Positions 33,264-43,722 of a DNA stretch of 47,458 nt are shown piece by piece. Positions within the stretch are counted from its first letter, which is position 1; every line of letters begins with the position of its first letter. Made by a program: the position numbers and the translations under genes. The stretch spans positions 1-47,458 of the forward strand of contig KV921101.1 of NCBI GenBank assembly GCA_002081555.1. Direction: 5' to 3'. The notes under the pieces were generated by a model. The model had not been told where the DNA came from, did no database searches, and saw nothing but the letters and a program-made list of their open reading frames with translations. The DNA comes from Protostelium mycophagum (lineage: Eukaryota > Evosea > Variosea > Protosteliida > Protosteliaceae).

Positions 33264-34140
33264 TTACTGTTTTGAGGCGATCACAACAAATATATAGAGT
33301 GACAGAAGAACAATCAAGAAGACAGCTGCCACTGTGTACAGAATAGAAGTGGCACCCAATATTCCACCGTGCTGATGTTTGTAAGATAAGTGGAGTGTAA
33401 ATAATAATTCTAAATATGCTCACTGTCTCAGCAAACCTGGAATGATCTTTTTTCTCCACTCCACATTGCATTGGATCACAGAATTGATCTTTGAATAATA
33501 CTGTAGATCTTAGACCAGACTGAATTTATGTATAATATTATTACCATTTAAAATAGACATAGTCTTGGATTGCTTCACTGGAAAACATTGATTCATGATC
33601 CGCTCGCAATAAAATCTCCGCTTTAGAGTCTGAGAGGCATCGCATACTTGGATATTCTTCTTCTTGTGTTGATTGGGGTATTCAGGGTCTATACCTGGTA
33701 AAGAGATCTGCTCGCAGCCGAGAATATCACACAGGTGACCAATACAAATGCTGCCGTTCTATATTTTTTTCAGACAAGTTGGAAAAAGAAGAGCTTACGT
33801 TCAGATTAGAATGTTTCCTCATGAGGTGATTGTCGAGAGTGGTGGCTGTTTTAAACTCCTTTTCGCAAAGATGACAGGACCATCTTCCATAGCGGGTCGT
33901 ATCTCTCTGATAAAGCTCTTTGTATTGATCATGTCCCTCATGTAATTGACAATCATCTCTTAATGAGACCCCATATTCCGTCAATACTGGTTGAATAACT
34001 GTTTTAATGACTTGTCTAGCCCTTCTCGACTCAGACAATGAGCACCTGAGCTCGTTATTTCGTAGCATAGTAACCTCTCACCCTTCCTCGGCTTGTGATA
34101 AGGCAATAGAAAGAACAAGGAAGAAAACTAGCCATCGCAT
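33264..34140 (-). CDS. Secretory-pathway protein with one C2H2 zinc finger and C-terminal TM
   Basis: Not assigned to a named family. Five exons (34082-34140, 33799-34045, 33545-33758, 33424-33500, 33264-33371) give 234 residues in one frame. Residues 1-17 are a signal peptide (MRWLVFFLVLSIALSQA). About 75 residues on lies a C2H2 finger, WSCHLCEKEFKTATTLDNHL, with a second His in MRKH. It is followed by a Cys-rich region (CIGHLCDILGC, VCDASQTL, YCERIMNQC, FCDPMQCG). The C-terminus has a TM helix, ILYTVAAVFLIVLLSLYIFV, and a short cytosolic tail. A C2H2 finger placed in the lumen or outside the cell is unusual, and it may be structural rather than DNA-binding. The first intron is 36 nt. The topology is inferred from hydrophobicity alone. 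Confidence 0.78.
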
Positions 34141-34234
34141 TGTGAACTGTGGCTGGAAAAAGATTTCGATGATCTGATGTGATTTTCCCATTGTTTTGGT
34201 CCGCATTCAATTGAGTTCATTTCAAAATGTTGCA

Positions 34235-35751
34235 ATGCTGACCCGATATAGAAGACTATTCGTGGTGCAACAACACCTTAATCCAAGGTAAATCAAGGAA
34301 TTTCTAAGAATTGACATAAGCAGTTTCCTCAACTCAGTGGCAACACGGAGCATTTGCAAAAACTCTGATGAAGGTTATTCTTCCATGCCCACGATCAGTT
34401 TGATCAACCGAAGACAGAGATTGTTGGTGAGAGCCGCATGTCTGGCCAATTACTTAATTATTCAGACACTTTTAGACAAGTACAAAATGTCGGTTCAGGG
34501 AGATGAGGCTAGGATATCCAGTTTCATCAACATGGAGAGGCGAATCAAAGACATTCTTGCACAAAAGTGAGTACTTTGTTTTTGTGAAATATATCGACGT
34601 GAACCACAGATTCACTTTTGAACAAGTGAAGATTCGTTGTTTGGAACATTCTGATCTCCCTCATTTGTTTCCGATTGTGAGTTCTTTCTTCATCCTGTAA
34701 CATTACCCTGAAACTCTGATATTACTACTGAGATTGAGCTTGTGAAGGGATTCTAAAAGCAAACAACAGGTGCAGCAAAATGAACACGTACACCCCCTCC
34801 GCCATTTGACAGAACTTGAGAGAAGAATATTGAATGGAAGAAGGGTATATGTATTGTACCACCCTGAAATAGAACATGATGGTGAACCCTGGGGATACCC
34901 CCTGGGCTTCTGCTGTGTTGCTCTCAGGAACGGAATGCCCAACACTATGAAGGTGGGGATTCGATGTGAAACTCGGTGGAGTTTCTTTGAAAGAATTTAT
35001 TGACGACAGGATATCATGAATGATTCTCCTGGTAATAACAATCCCAGTCATGCAGTATTTTATAGCATAAATTCAACACGAAAAGGTTACATTGATATGA
35101 TAAGATGAAATGGATTAAATTGAGTCAGGACTCTCTGGTATTGAGTTGGCACATTTTTTGTTGAAAAAAATGATCAATCAGATCCAAATAGACTCGCCCA
35201 GTGAGTAGAAAATAATCAAATGTTATGTTACCTTCTAAACTTCCAAGCGGTGAAACATTTTTGTACATTCAGCCCTATTCCAAATTTCAGGGGATGGTTA
35301 CAAACAATTCAATCAGATTCATCCCAGCTCCACGAAGACTTGGAAAAAAAGATCAGAAATCTCTCACAGATCTCTGAGGATGCTCCTCTATCCGAATGTG
35401 TACAGGTGACAAATCAGTAAATAAAAGGCTAAATAGAATAAGGTTATATTGGGACGGGAACAATGGAAGCATGAAGAGCAGACAATGTTATCATTGGTGG
35501 CACATTACATCTACAAGGAGAAGAGGAAAGGGCAGGCACTCGATCCCGTGGCCAATTTTCATCTTAGGAACGGATCACAATTAGGAGGGCTCTTCTACAA
35601 TGCGGATACCTCTACTCTGAGAATGTCCCAATCCATTGGAACGATGATCAGTTACGTTTACAATTTAGAGAAGAAAGAAGACAACGCGAGAAGATACGCG
35701 AGAGACGGCTTTATTTCTGTAACTGATCACTTTATTCGCCATAAAGATTGA
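34235..35751 (+). CDS. MLYCD: Malonyl-CoA decarboxylase
   Basis: Converts malonyl-CoA to acetyl-CoA and CO2 in mitochondria or peroxisomes, relieving inhibition of fatty-acid oxidation. Eight exons (34235-34287, 34324-34566, 34610-34676, 34770-34952, 35010-35085, 35129-35200, 35248-35405, 35443-35751) give 386 residues, shorter than the roughly 490 of the human enzyme at the helical N-terminus. Landmarks are ERRILNGRRVYVLYHPEI, CCVALRNGMPNTMKDIM, AVFYSINSTRKGLSGIELA (with the catalytic Ser region), FCTFSPIPNFRGWL and LDPVANFHLRNGSQLG (catalytic His). A basic start, MLTRYRRLFVV, suggests mitochondrial import, and no C-terminal SKL is present. A short in-frame insert, WGYP, sits in the EP...CCVAL segment. 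The last 20 nt overlap the neighbouring transporter CDS on the other strand. Confidence 0.94.
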
Positions 35752-38225
35752 TCTCTTCTTCTACAATAGAAGACAAAGTATACCCTCCTTCTCCGTCAAA
35801 TATCATCTGTTAGATATGAATATGCGTTGGCATGTTGAGGTATTACAACCTCTTGTTGGTGGAATCTCTTGACTGAAGATCTGTGAGATATGGAAATGAG
35901 GGTGATCCGTTGTTCCAAACATAACCCATACAACTTGCTCTCCATCTCTTCTGATACCGCACTTGTGCTCTCATCTAATATCGCATAATCGGGCCTATTA
36001 TCACTCACCACGATCATCTTTATATATAATAAAGACAAGACATATACTACTCACTTGTGATAAAGCAATCTTGCGAATGCGATGCGTTGTTGCTCTCCTG
36101 GTGATAATATATTGTACCAGTCTGTCACCTCCTCTATCAAGTGCTCATCGAGTATTTTCCTCAATCCAAGATAACTCAATAGCCTTTCTATTTCCTCATC
36201 GTTGGCGTAGAAACCTTCTACACTATGGACCATCGGATAAGTGACCTACAATCATCAATAATGTAAATAGAATAATATCAATAGAATATATTTAGACAAC
36301 TCACGAGATCTCTAATCGAAGATTTGAACAAGTAAGGCTTCTGTGGAATATATCCGATCTTTTTATCCGGGTTATATTCGATTAATCCCTCATAATAAGG
36401 CCATATCTTCATGAGACATCTCAATAATGATGTCTTACCCGCACCGCTGGGACCATTTATGTATAAACTACGGCCCATAATTATTTGGAATGTGAGATCT
36501 ATTGTAGAATCAAGATCAATTTCACGAAAACGGAATAATGTCAATCAGGATACGTTTCACCAGATAATGGTGTTTTGGTGTGGATAACTTGACATCCTCT
36601 ACATTGAACAATATGTTGCCATAAAGAGATGGTCTTGGCGTGTTATTGGCAGTCACATCGTCCTCTTGCAGAAGATTATCGATACGCTATCTAGATTATG
36701 GTTAAATCAAGCTATGATTACTCACTTGTGATAATAATTGTATTCTGGCTGTGATGCCGATCAATTCTGATAATTTGGGGCTCAGAGCAATCAATCCACT
36801 GAAATCATAATCAATCGATCTCATATTAAATACTAAACTCACCCAAAGGTCCACATCAGCATCATGCAATTAAATGATGCTTGTCCAATAAAATATGGAC
36901 TGTTGATAAACTTGATGAATGAATAACGATTATAGATGATAGTTGGTTACATCTTGGTTTGGGACATATAGAATGGGGATGGCTACAACGAGATAATTGA
37001 TGATTGATCCCCAGTAACTGAATGCATTCACTGCGGTGTTCAACCCAAGATTCCATTTGATCAATCGAAGTCGTATGGCCAGAAGACTTTTAAAGCTCTC
37101 TCCAGCTATGTGTTCTTCTGTTCTACCAGCCTTATATATGGCTATACTTTCCGCAAAAGTCCTGGCCCTCATGTGATCAAAACGAAAATCACCCTCAAAG
37201 CTTTCTGGATTTGTTTATTTTTGGAGAGATAGTAATAATAAGAGTACCTTGCAAGTAGGTTAATTTGGAGATGGGATCCATGATCATCTTTGTAATAAAG
37301 TATCCCAAAAAGAAATAAACAAACAATACAACAGGGGCATACCACCCTATGAAACTCCATGTCTTATAACTGTAGAGGCATAAATTAAGAGGTGAATTCA
37401 ATCCCTCCATTAACACCTATCTTATTAATCAATCAATAAATGATTAGATAAATGTGTAATAATCCTACACTTGACAGTATGGAACTGAATTTGTCGACGT
37501 CTTGTGTGATTCGTTGATCTCTGTACTCGATGAGATGATAGATCATTATAATATAATTATACGGGTTATCTATGCCTGGGAAGAGGACCTCCAATCTATA
37601 GAATATATTATCTCTGTAATATCTGGAGTGCAATTGTTCCACCAATCTCTTTCTCCACTCTCGTGATAGTAGATCTTGACTCAATTGTAAGAAGGCACGG
37701 AGCAGTCCAGACCCTAAAACAACGGGTATGGCGGTCAGGACCACGACTATGAATCTTTATAGGTTTAATAAACATCAAATATGCAGACAAGCTGCGGTGC
37801 CAAATCAAATGGCTTGACACGAGAGTTCAGAACACTACTAACCTTCCTTTGTCTCTATCGACTAAAGACTGCGTAAAACCACCTGTCACATTGCCTGTAA
37901 ACGATACGGTTGCGCTGCTGCGAAAGAATCAATTCAGGTTTAAGCATTGTACATACCTTATAATTATGAGTGCAATCATGAGAGCAAACCACACCCAAGA
38001 GATTTTGTTGGAGAAGGCGATACGGCACAATTGCCATAATTGTTTGATGAAGGTAACATTAAAACCTGATGAAGATTAGGAGGGGTTCTGTCCTGTGATC
38101 TGACCTGTAACAGAAACCTCTGAGGGGATCTTTGTGATCTTAAACCTTTCTGTGAAACATTTACAGCGGCCCCAAAAAGAGTTCGAACGTGTCTCGCCTT
38201 CTGGCAGCAATTGTTGATAACTCAT
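35732..38225 (-). CDS. ABCD-type half ABC transporter
   Basis: A half transporter with one transmembrane domain and one nucleotide-binding domain, of the ABCD group that carries acyl-CoAs into peroxisomes (or cobalamin, ABCD4). The N-terminus is MSYQQLLPEGETRS; TM segments lie at 38000-36850 (WVWFALMIALIII, VVLTAIPVVLGSGLL, APVVLFVYFFLGYFI). The EAA-like loop reads NPDQRITQDVDKFSS. The nucleotide-binding domain has Walker A GPSGAGKTSLLR, Q-loop IPQKPYL, signature LSPGEQQRIAFARL (Pro for the usual Gly), Walker B PDYAILDESTSAVS and H-loop ISISHRSS. The last splice (CAAGAG to ATGATATTTGAC) restores the ABCD ending FDGEGGYTLSS, and the stop lies inside the convergent decarboxylase CDS. Many introns are 37-50 nt long. 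Not every intron boundary was proved. Confidence 0.88.
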
Positions 38226-38469
38226 CTCGGGCTTCACTTGAAACAAAAGCCCAATCTGCGTTTGAGAAAGTGCGTCTCAAAAAATTGAGACAGTTTTGAT
38301 GCTTTCTCGTTGTGGTGAATAGTACGAACTGTATAATATTATTGTCCTCCTCCCTAAATACAGAGAATGTTGGATTATCAACCGTTGGCCTTGAAATATT
38401 TTGGAGAAATTACGTTGTGCGTCCATCTACAACGAAGAAAGCCATCCCGCCACGCGTGACACTTCTTCG

Positions 38470-40785
38470 ATGGGGAATGTTGCCAGCTCAACAGAGTCAG
38501 AGAATCTTATCAATGGTGAACCTGATCAACGGATTGATGAGATTGATTCTGCAGAGACATTGAAGAGGAGTGGATCTCTCAGTGATGGAATAGACGTTCG
38601 TGACGAAAAGTTAATGGCTAATTGGACGAAGAAGTAGGTCAAAGGATTTTTGAAGGCATCTGCCCGTGATCAAATTGAGGAACGAACATCCATTTGGAGC
38701 TCTTGTATTGCAAGATGGAAATGTGATCTGATGACTTCAGATATTATCAACGACGAAGAGCAGCGAAGGAACAAAATGATGAGGCGTCGTCTGGCTCCTA
38801 TGGAAGAAGGAATACGCTCAGCATAGGAAGAGGTCAAGAACCAAGTCAATCTCTCAAATTGACAGAAAAAGAAAAAGAAGAGTTAAAAGACCTTGGTGAG
38901 TACTTGCAATATAATAATAATAATAATAATTCATAGAGAAGACCTTCTCACAGCGAAGGTCAAGTCTGAATGAAATATTAAGCACAGAAGAGAGATATGT
39001 CAATCAACTTCAAACTTGTGTACAGGTAGTATCCACTTTTATCTCCTTTTGCCAGAGCTTATACAACGACAGGTCTGGTTAGAACCCCTTCGACGGGAGC
39101 AGATCATTGCAGAGCAGAGTATTCGGACCATCTTCTCAATCATGGAAGTGATACTGCATCTTCATCTTGATTTACTGGAACAATTATCTCGGAGACTTAT
39201 CAATGCAACACCAAGGACAATCACAAATAAGGGGGAACTTGCTGCATATAATGTATCAGCCTCACACAACGGAGCTGATATCTACCCTTTTGCCTCAATT
39301 GCGGATATTTTCAAAGCGAGGGTGAGTCCTTTTTTTTGACGAAAAGAATGAAAATGGATAGGGTGATTTCCTAAAAATGTATATAACTTACGTCAACAAT
39401 TTCAATGCTGCGCTGACGTGCATTGCGTTAAATAAGGAGAAGGACGATCGATTTGCACATTTTCTGAAGGTGAATATATGTTGAGATATACGCATAAAAA
39501 TAGAAATAGTTTCATAAGTGAATATTATAGGTGCAAGTAAATCACCCAGACAGCAGAAATTTAGATTTATTGAGCTATCTGATCACACCAATTCAAAGGC
39601 TCCCTCGCTACATTTTACTCTTAGAAGAACTCATAAAAACAACCCCCAAAGATCATTCAGGTCTGAAATATATTTGTACAAATATTAAAAAAAAAGTGGG
39701 TTACTGACAGAGTAACAGATTATGTACCACTGACTATGGCTGTTGAAAAGATCAGGGGGATAGCCGACCATGTAAATGAAGAAAAGCGAGTTTCTGAAAA
39801 CATACAACAAATCATGAAAATTCAAGATGAATTATCAGGTACATTTTATTTGAATAAGGTTACACAATGAAGACTCATTCTGCAGGGGAATTTGAGAATT
39901 TGGTAGAGCCTCACAGAAGACTGAAAAAAACGGAAATTTTTGTGTGGCTTAACTATAGAGGTACCCTCAGGAACATGGTTTCAACCGCAAAATCTGTTGC
40001 GGATGAGGTGAATTCATAAACTCCTACTATAAATATATATTATGTGACCAAACTAGAACTCAATCTAAAAGGTGAATGATGATATAGAAGAAGGAAACAG
40101 TATCGGATCAAATGTCAATCTTACATGTTGGGTTTTCAATGATCTGGTGATATTGGCTACCACAAGGCAAAATTGGAACATGACAGCATCGAAACCATAT
40201 ACATTGCGGGCCTATTCGCACATACTGCTGACAGAAGTACGTGATATGCCAGATATATCAAGTAAGAAGTCTCATTGCAACGAATAAACCTGACGAGAAA
40301 AGATCAAAAGAACAGGTTTGAAATGGTGACAGAGGAGAACAAGAGTTATGTTGTTAGCACGAAAACCAGCGACGCAAAAGAAAGGTTTATCAAAGACTTC
40401 TACTGGGAGAGGTCCAAAGTGAGTATTATTATCACTCACTCAACACTGATTAAAAAAGGCTACAAATTTATTAGCATTTTCGGCGGCTGATGCTAACGCG
40501 CCAATAATGGAACTGAAAGAAAAGGAGAGGAAGAGAATCGAATTAAAGAGGCAGGCAGAGAGGTTCGGTTTAAGGTTCATCATATACATCTCTGAAGTGT
40601 GCAGATCACGAACAGATTATGTGAACCATCGGAATAGCACCGGGGAGACATCCCCGATGCTCACCCCAACAAAATCAGATACTATGCGCTACGACACAAC
40701 ACGGAGTGCTAGCAGTCCAGCAATACTTCCGCATTATCAAGAACCAACAGACAGGAACAGATCCTGCCTTTGTGTCATTATATAA
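38470..40785 (+). CDS. RhoGEF (DH-PH) with N-myristoylation and CaaX signals
   Basis: A Dbl-family exchange factor for Rho GTPases. The first in-frame ATG starts MGNVASST, a textbook N-myristoylation sequence (Gly2, Ser6). The acidic/Ser-rich N-terminus is followed by the DH domain: RSSLNEILSTEERYVNQLQT (CR1), DFLKMYITYVNNF, and CR3 LITPIQRLPRYILLLEELIKTTPKDH. A PH domain follows at about 40070-40430 (CWVFNDLVILATT, SYVVSTKTSDAKERFIKDF). The extreme C-terminus is SCLCVII, a CaaX box (C-V-I-I) with an extra Cys two residues upstream that could be palmitoylated. An intron at about 38899-38936 contains an (AAT)n run. Introns run from 41 to about 130 nt. Both lipid signals are inferred from motifs. 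If the first exon is wrong, the myristoyl site falls, but not the CaaX box. Confidence 0.85.
38909..38931 (+). repeat. (AAT)n microsatellite in intron
   Basis: About seven ATA/AAT units lie just before the splice acceptor ttcatag of the RhoGEF intron. Length variation here would change the spacing between branch point and acceptor. Confidence 0.85.
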
Positions 40786-40811
40786 ATTACTTGCTTCTAA
40801 AAATATCTACA

Positions 40812-43425
40812 TTATTTATTAACACTCCAGTACAATTCGGAATATCTACCAAGAAGCTCCTTGACATCCTCAAGTGTCAACTCCTCGGGATTCATTCCCA
40901 AAAACCTCTCCCCACCCTGGTATTTATCTTCTTTTCTAACAGTCTCTGGAGAATTAGAGATGCGCTGTAACGCTACAACCTTCAATCTTTCGTCTCCTTC
41001 TTCTCAACTTACTCGGAGCAAAAAATGGGGAATGCATTCCAGCGAGGGATGTTTCTATCTCTTCTATATCATTATATAATGCTTCCATCTCAGCTAATCG
41101 TTTTAGCACATTTGATATATTCTCTTCTTTCACCTTTTCTTGAGGGGTTTTCTTCGAATGATTCTTGCGCATGGGGATCATCTGAGGCAGGTATATTGTA
41201 ACTGATTACTTTCTCCTTAGGATCCTCGTGGTGATATTGAGAGGATGATCTAGGGTTTGGGATGGAATCGGTAGTGGATAGTGTCTGTATAGACCCATTA
41301 TTGGGATGTGATGATATAGGAGTGTCCAGGAAATCTACAAACTTCTGGTCGAGGAGAGAAAAAGAATTTCCCTTCTTAGTAACCCATATCCAATCTTCAG
41401 GTTGCTGTATTATCAGCACATGAATTCATATCGCCCTTTCACCTGCTCTTGCTGCTGTGATGCTGAGCTGAGACCTACTACACTTAAATCTACAGAGGCG
41501 CTCAAATTTCCAGCTGTTCTCTTCATAAAATTTGAGGAATCGCTCCTCTCCCTTCCTATAGTTTCCTGGAAATTCAGCCACACAGAACATAAATCTCATC
41601 CAAAGGTATATAAACATTGGGTATATATAAGATATATTATATAACAACATACTTCAGTGATGGGGAGATGACCATTCATCATCATATAGAAATGTTGTGG
41701 ATCGATTGATAGGGCGGAGGCATCTAATGTCTCTACGAAACGAACTGCGGTCAAGAAACTGACAAAATAATAACCTTAAATTATGTCAGGTGAATTCAAG
41801 TCCAGAGAAATATCCGTGTAAGATACAAATGTACAATCACCTGATTCCGCCATCATCCGGCCGGGGTGCCTGAATGCTGAGATGTATTGTAAGTTAGTCT
41901 GCAAATTAGGTGGATTGGCGCGTAATAAGACGTAAATAAAAATAGGTAGGAAGTCATCCACAGTGGCCGTGACATCATCATCCTCCCTCGCAATGACTTG
42001 ATGTAACCCGTCTAAAATGTCAAGGATATGTCTGATGATTCTACAACGTACTGAATATGAGTTTGCAGCAGGTCAAGATGCTCCTCAATTTATCTCTAGG
42101 TGTAAGGAACCCATTTAATTGTAGTAGTTCTACTTTCTTTAGTATTCAGTAAAATTATGTCGACCACCAACCTTCTGTAACCCTGCCCCATAACTCGTTG
42201 TCGACATATTTTTCGGGAATGTCAAGGTGCTGTGTGGTTATAAATTGTAAGGATTCTATTCTTTTGAAGGATTGTATATCTGCATCAATCATCTCTTCAT
42301 TTTGAGCGAATGTCCTATCATTTATGTGAGTGTTTAATGGTTAATGTTGAATTATACATTCTGTGCAATCTGGACATGATGAATGATTCCAAACATTCAG
42401 AAGCATGCTCCTTCCAGTCCATCCTCTCATCTTCTATCCACATCTCTCTCCACATCTTGTCAAATTTTGGGTCGGACACTGCCAAGTCTATGAAAGCGTG
42501 GATGCGCCTCGCTTGATCGGAGTAAACAATCTCTCCATAATCTCTCTCAAAGCTCAGTATCACCCTACTCCTGTCATTAAATGTACAGTCTATCATTTAT
42601 GGTTATCATAAAGAGATAACTATGATAACTATGAGAGTTAACTATGGGTTCCTCACTCCTCGATTGCGGCACGTAAGTCGCGGCCCGGGTCCGTATCTTT
42701 TAATCTTTCTAAGAAAAGATGATAGTTTATCGGTGGCAAGAGGTCATTTGTGCTACACTCCTCTGCTGGTACCTACGAATATTCAATTTATTTTTTGAAA
42801 TGAAAGGGCCTACTTGTGAGGAGAATAATCTTCTGTAATTTAAGAAGGCAAAAAGCCGCTTCTCTTCTTCAGTGCTCACTTTGTTGATCTCCTTGCATAA
42901 ATTCAGCCGTGTTTGTCTTTATTTCCAAGCAGAATTGAAATAGGACTGACTTTTGATGTGAAAGGGAGAGAGTGATAGAGAGCAGAGACCCCATAAGACA
43001 GTCCGTACACTGGTAGACTCATCCAATCGACGATGGAGGAAGAAAGTCCAGCAGAACCTACTGGCGACTGCATGTTATCAGTACGGTACAAATTAGGAGG
43101 AGAGAAGGAGAATTACCTGGTCTGTCTTGACAGAAATTAACATCACGCCGCTTTCTTGTGCTTGGGAAAGTGAAGAGAGTGAAACAACCTCTGACTGACC
43201 ATTCAAGACTTCCATAGGTATTTCTTCCGGTTTGCTTACTGACTCTTCATCTTTACTTGGTGCTTCTGAGCTTGTTGATGTGGGCAACTGACCCTTTTCC
43301 TCAGTATCACTCCCCATGTTATCCGGTTTATCATCTCCACTGCTCGATGGCTGTGCTCCATCGATGGAAGAGCCGAAAGGATTTAATCGATGAATCACTC
43401 CACCAATGTATGATGAAGCTAACAT
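40812..43425 (-). CDS. VPS9-domain Rab5-type exchange factor
   Basis: A guanine exchange factor for Rab5/Vps21-like GTPases on early endosomes. The start MLASSYIGGVIHRLNPFG is followed by an acidic Ser-rich stretch with no named domain. From about 42600 a helical bundle, IHAFIDLAVSDPKFDKMW and ECLESFIMSRLHRM, matches the region that precedes the catalytic core in Rabex-5. The VPS9 core at about 41980-41680 reads VDDFLPIFIYVLLRANPPNL, QYISAFRHPGRMMAESG and RFVETLDASALSIDP. The conserved Asp of the DFLP motif is present. The C-terminal part (41580-40812) has Ser/Gln-rich and coiled-coil segments (SNVLKRLAEMEALYNDIEEI) and ends GRYSELYWSVNK. The splice between MMAESG and RFVETL loses the usual YFFT block in my model, so that junction is uncertain. 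Confidence 0.83.
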
Positions 43426-43722
43426 TCTAAATTATGTCTTTGTGAACTTATAATCATCCGTTTGACTTGATGTGATTGGTTCTTTCTGTTTGGAGATTGA
43501 TTCTTCGTAAATTTCACCTCTCGGTCTACAATGAGGAAGCAGAATATGATTTATTAACATTTATGGCACACAATCGCTTATAAATGTTTGGCAAAGAATT
43601 TACAAACAGATCCAGAACACTACTTCGCAGCATATTTTCATTTCAAAATAATTTATCAACCCTTGAAAAACACACAAAAAGCTTTATGTTGCCTCAGATA
43701 TGATGTATGTTGTAGTTTCTCT
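43426..43722. other. Short intergenic interval, tandem minus-strand genes
   Basis: Lies between the stop of the MORN gene and the start of the VPS9 gene. It is AT-rich, with no open frame, repeat or RNA gene that I can support. It should hold the VPS9 promoter and the MORN 3' end. Confidence 0.5.
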
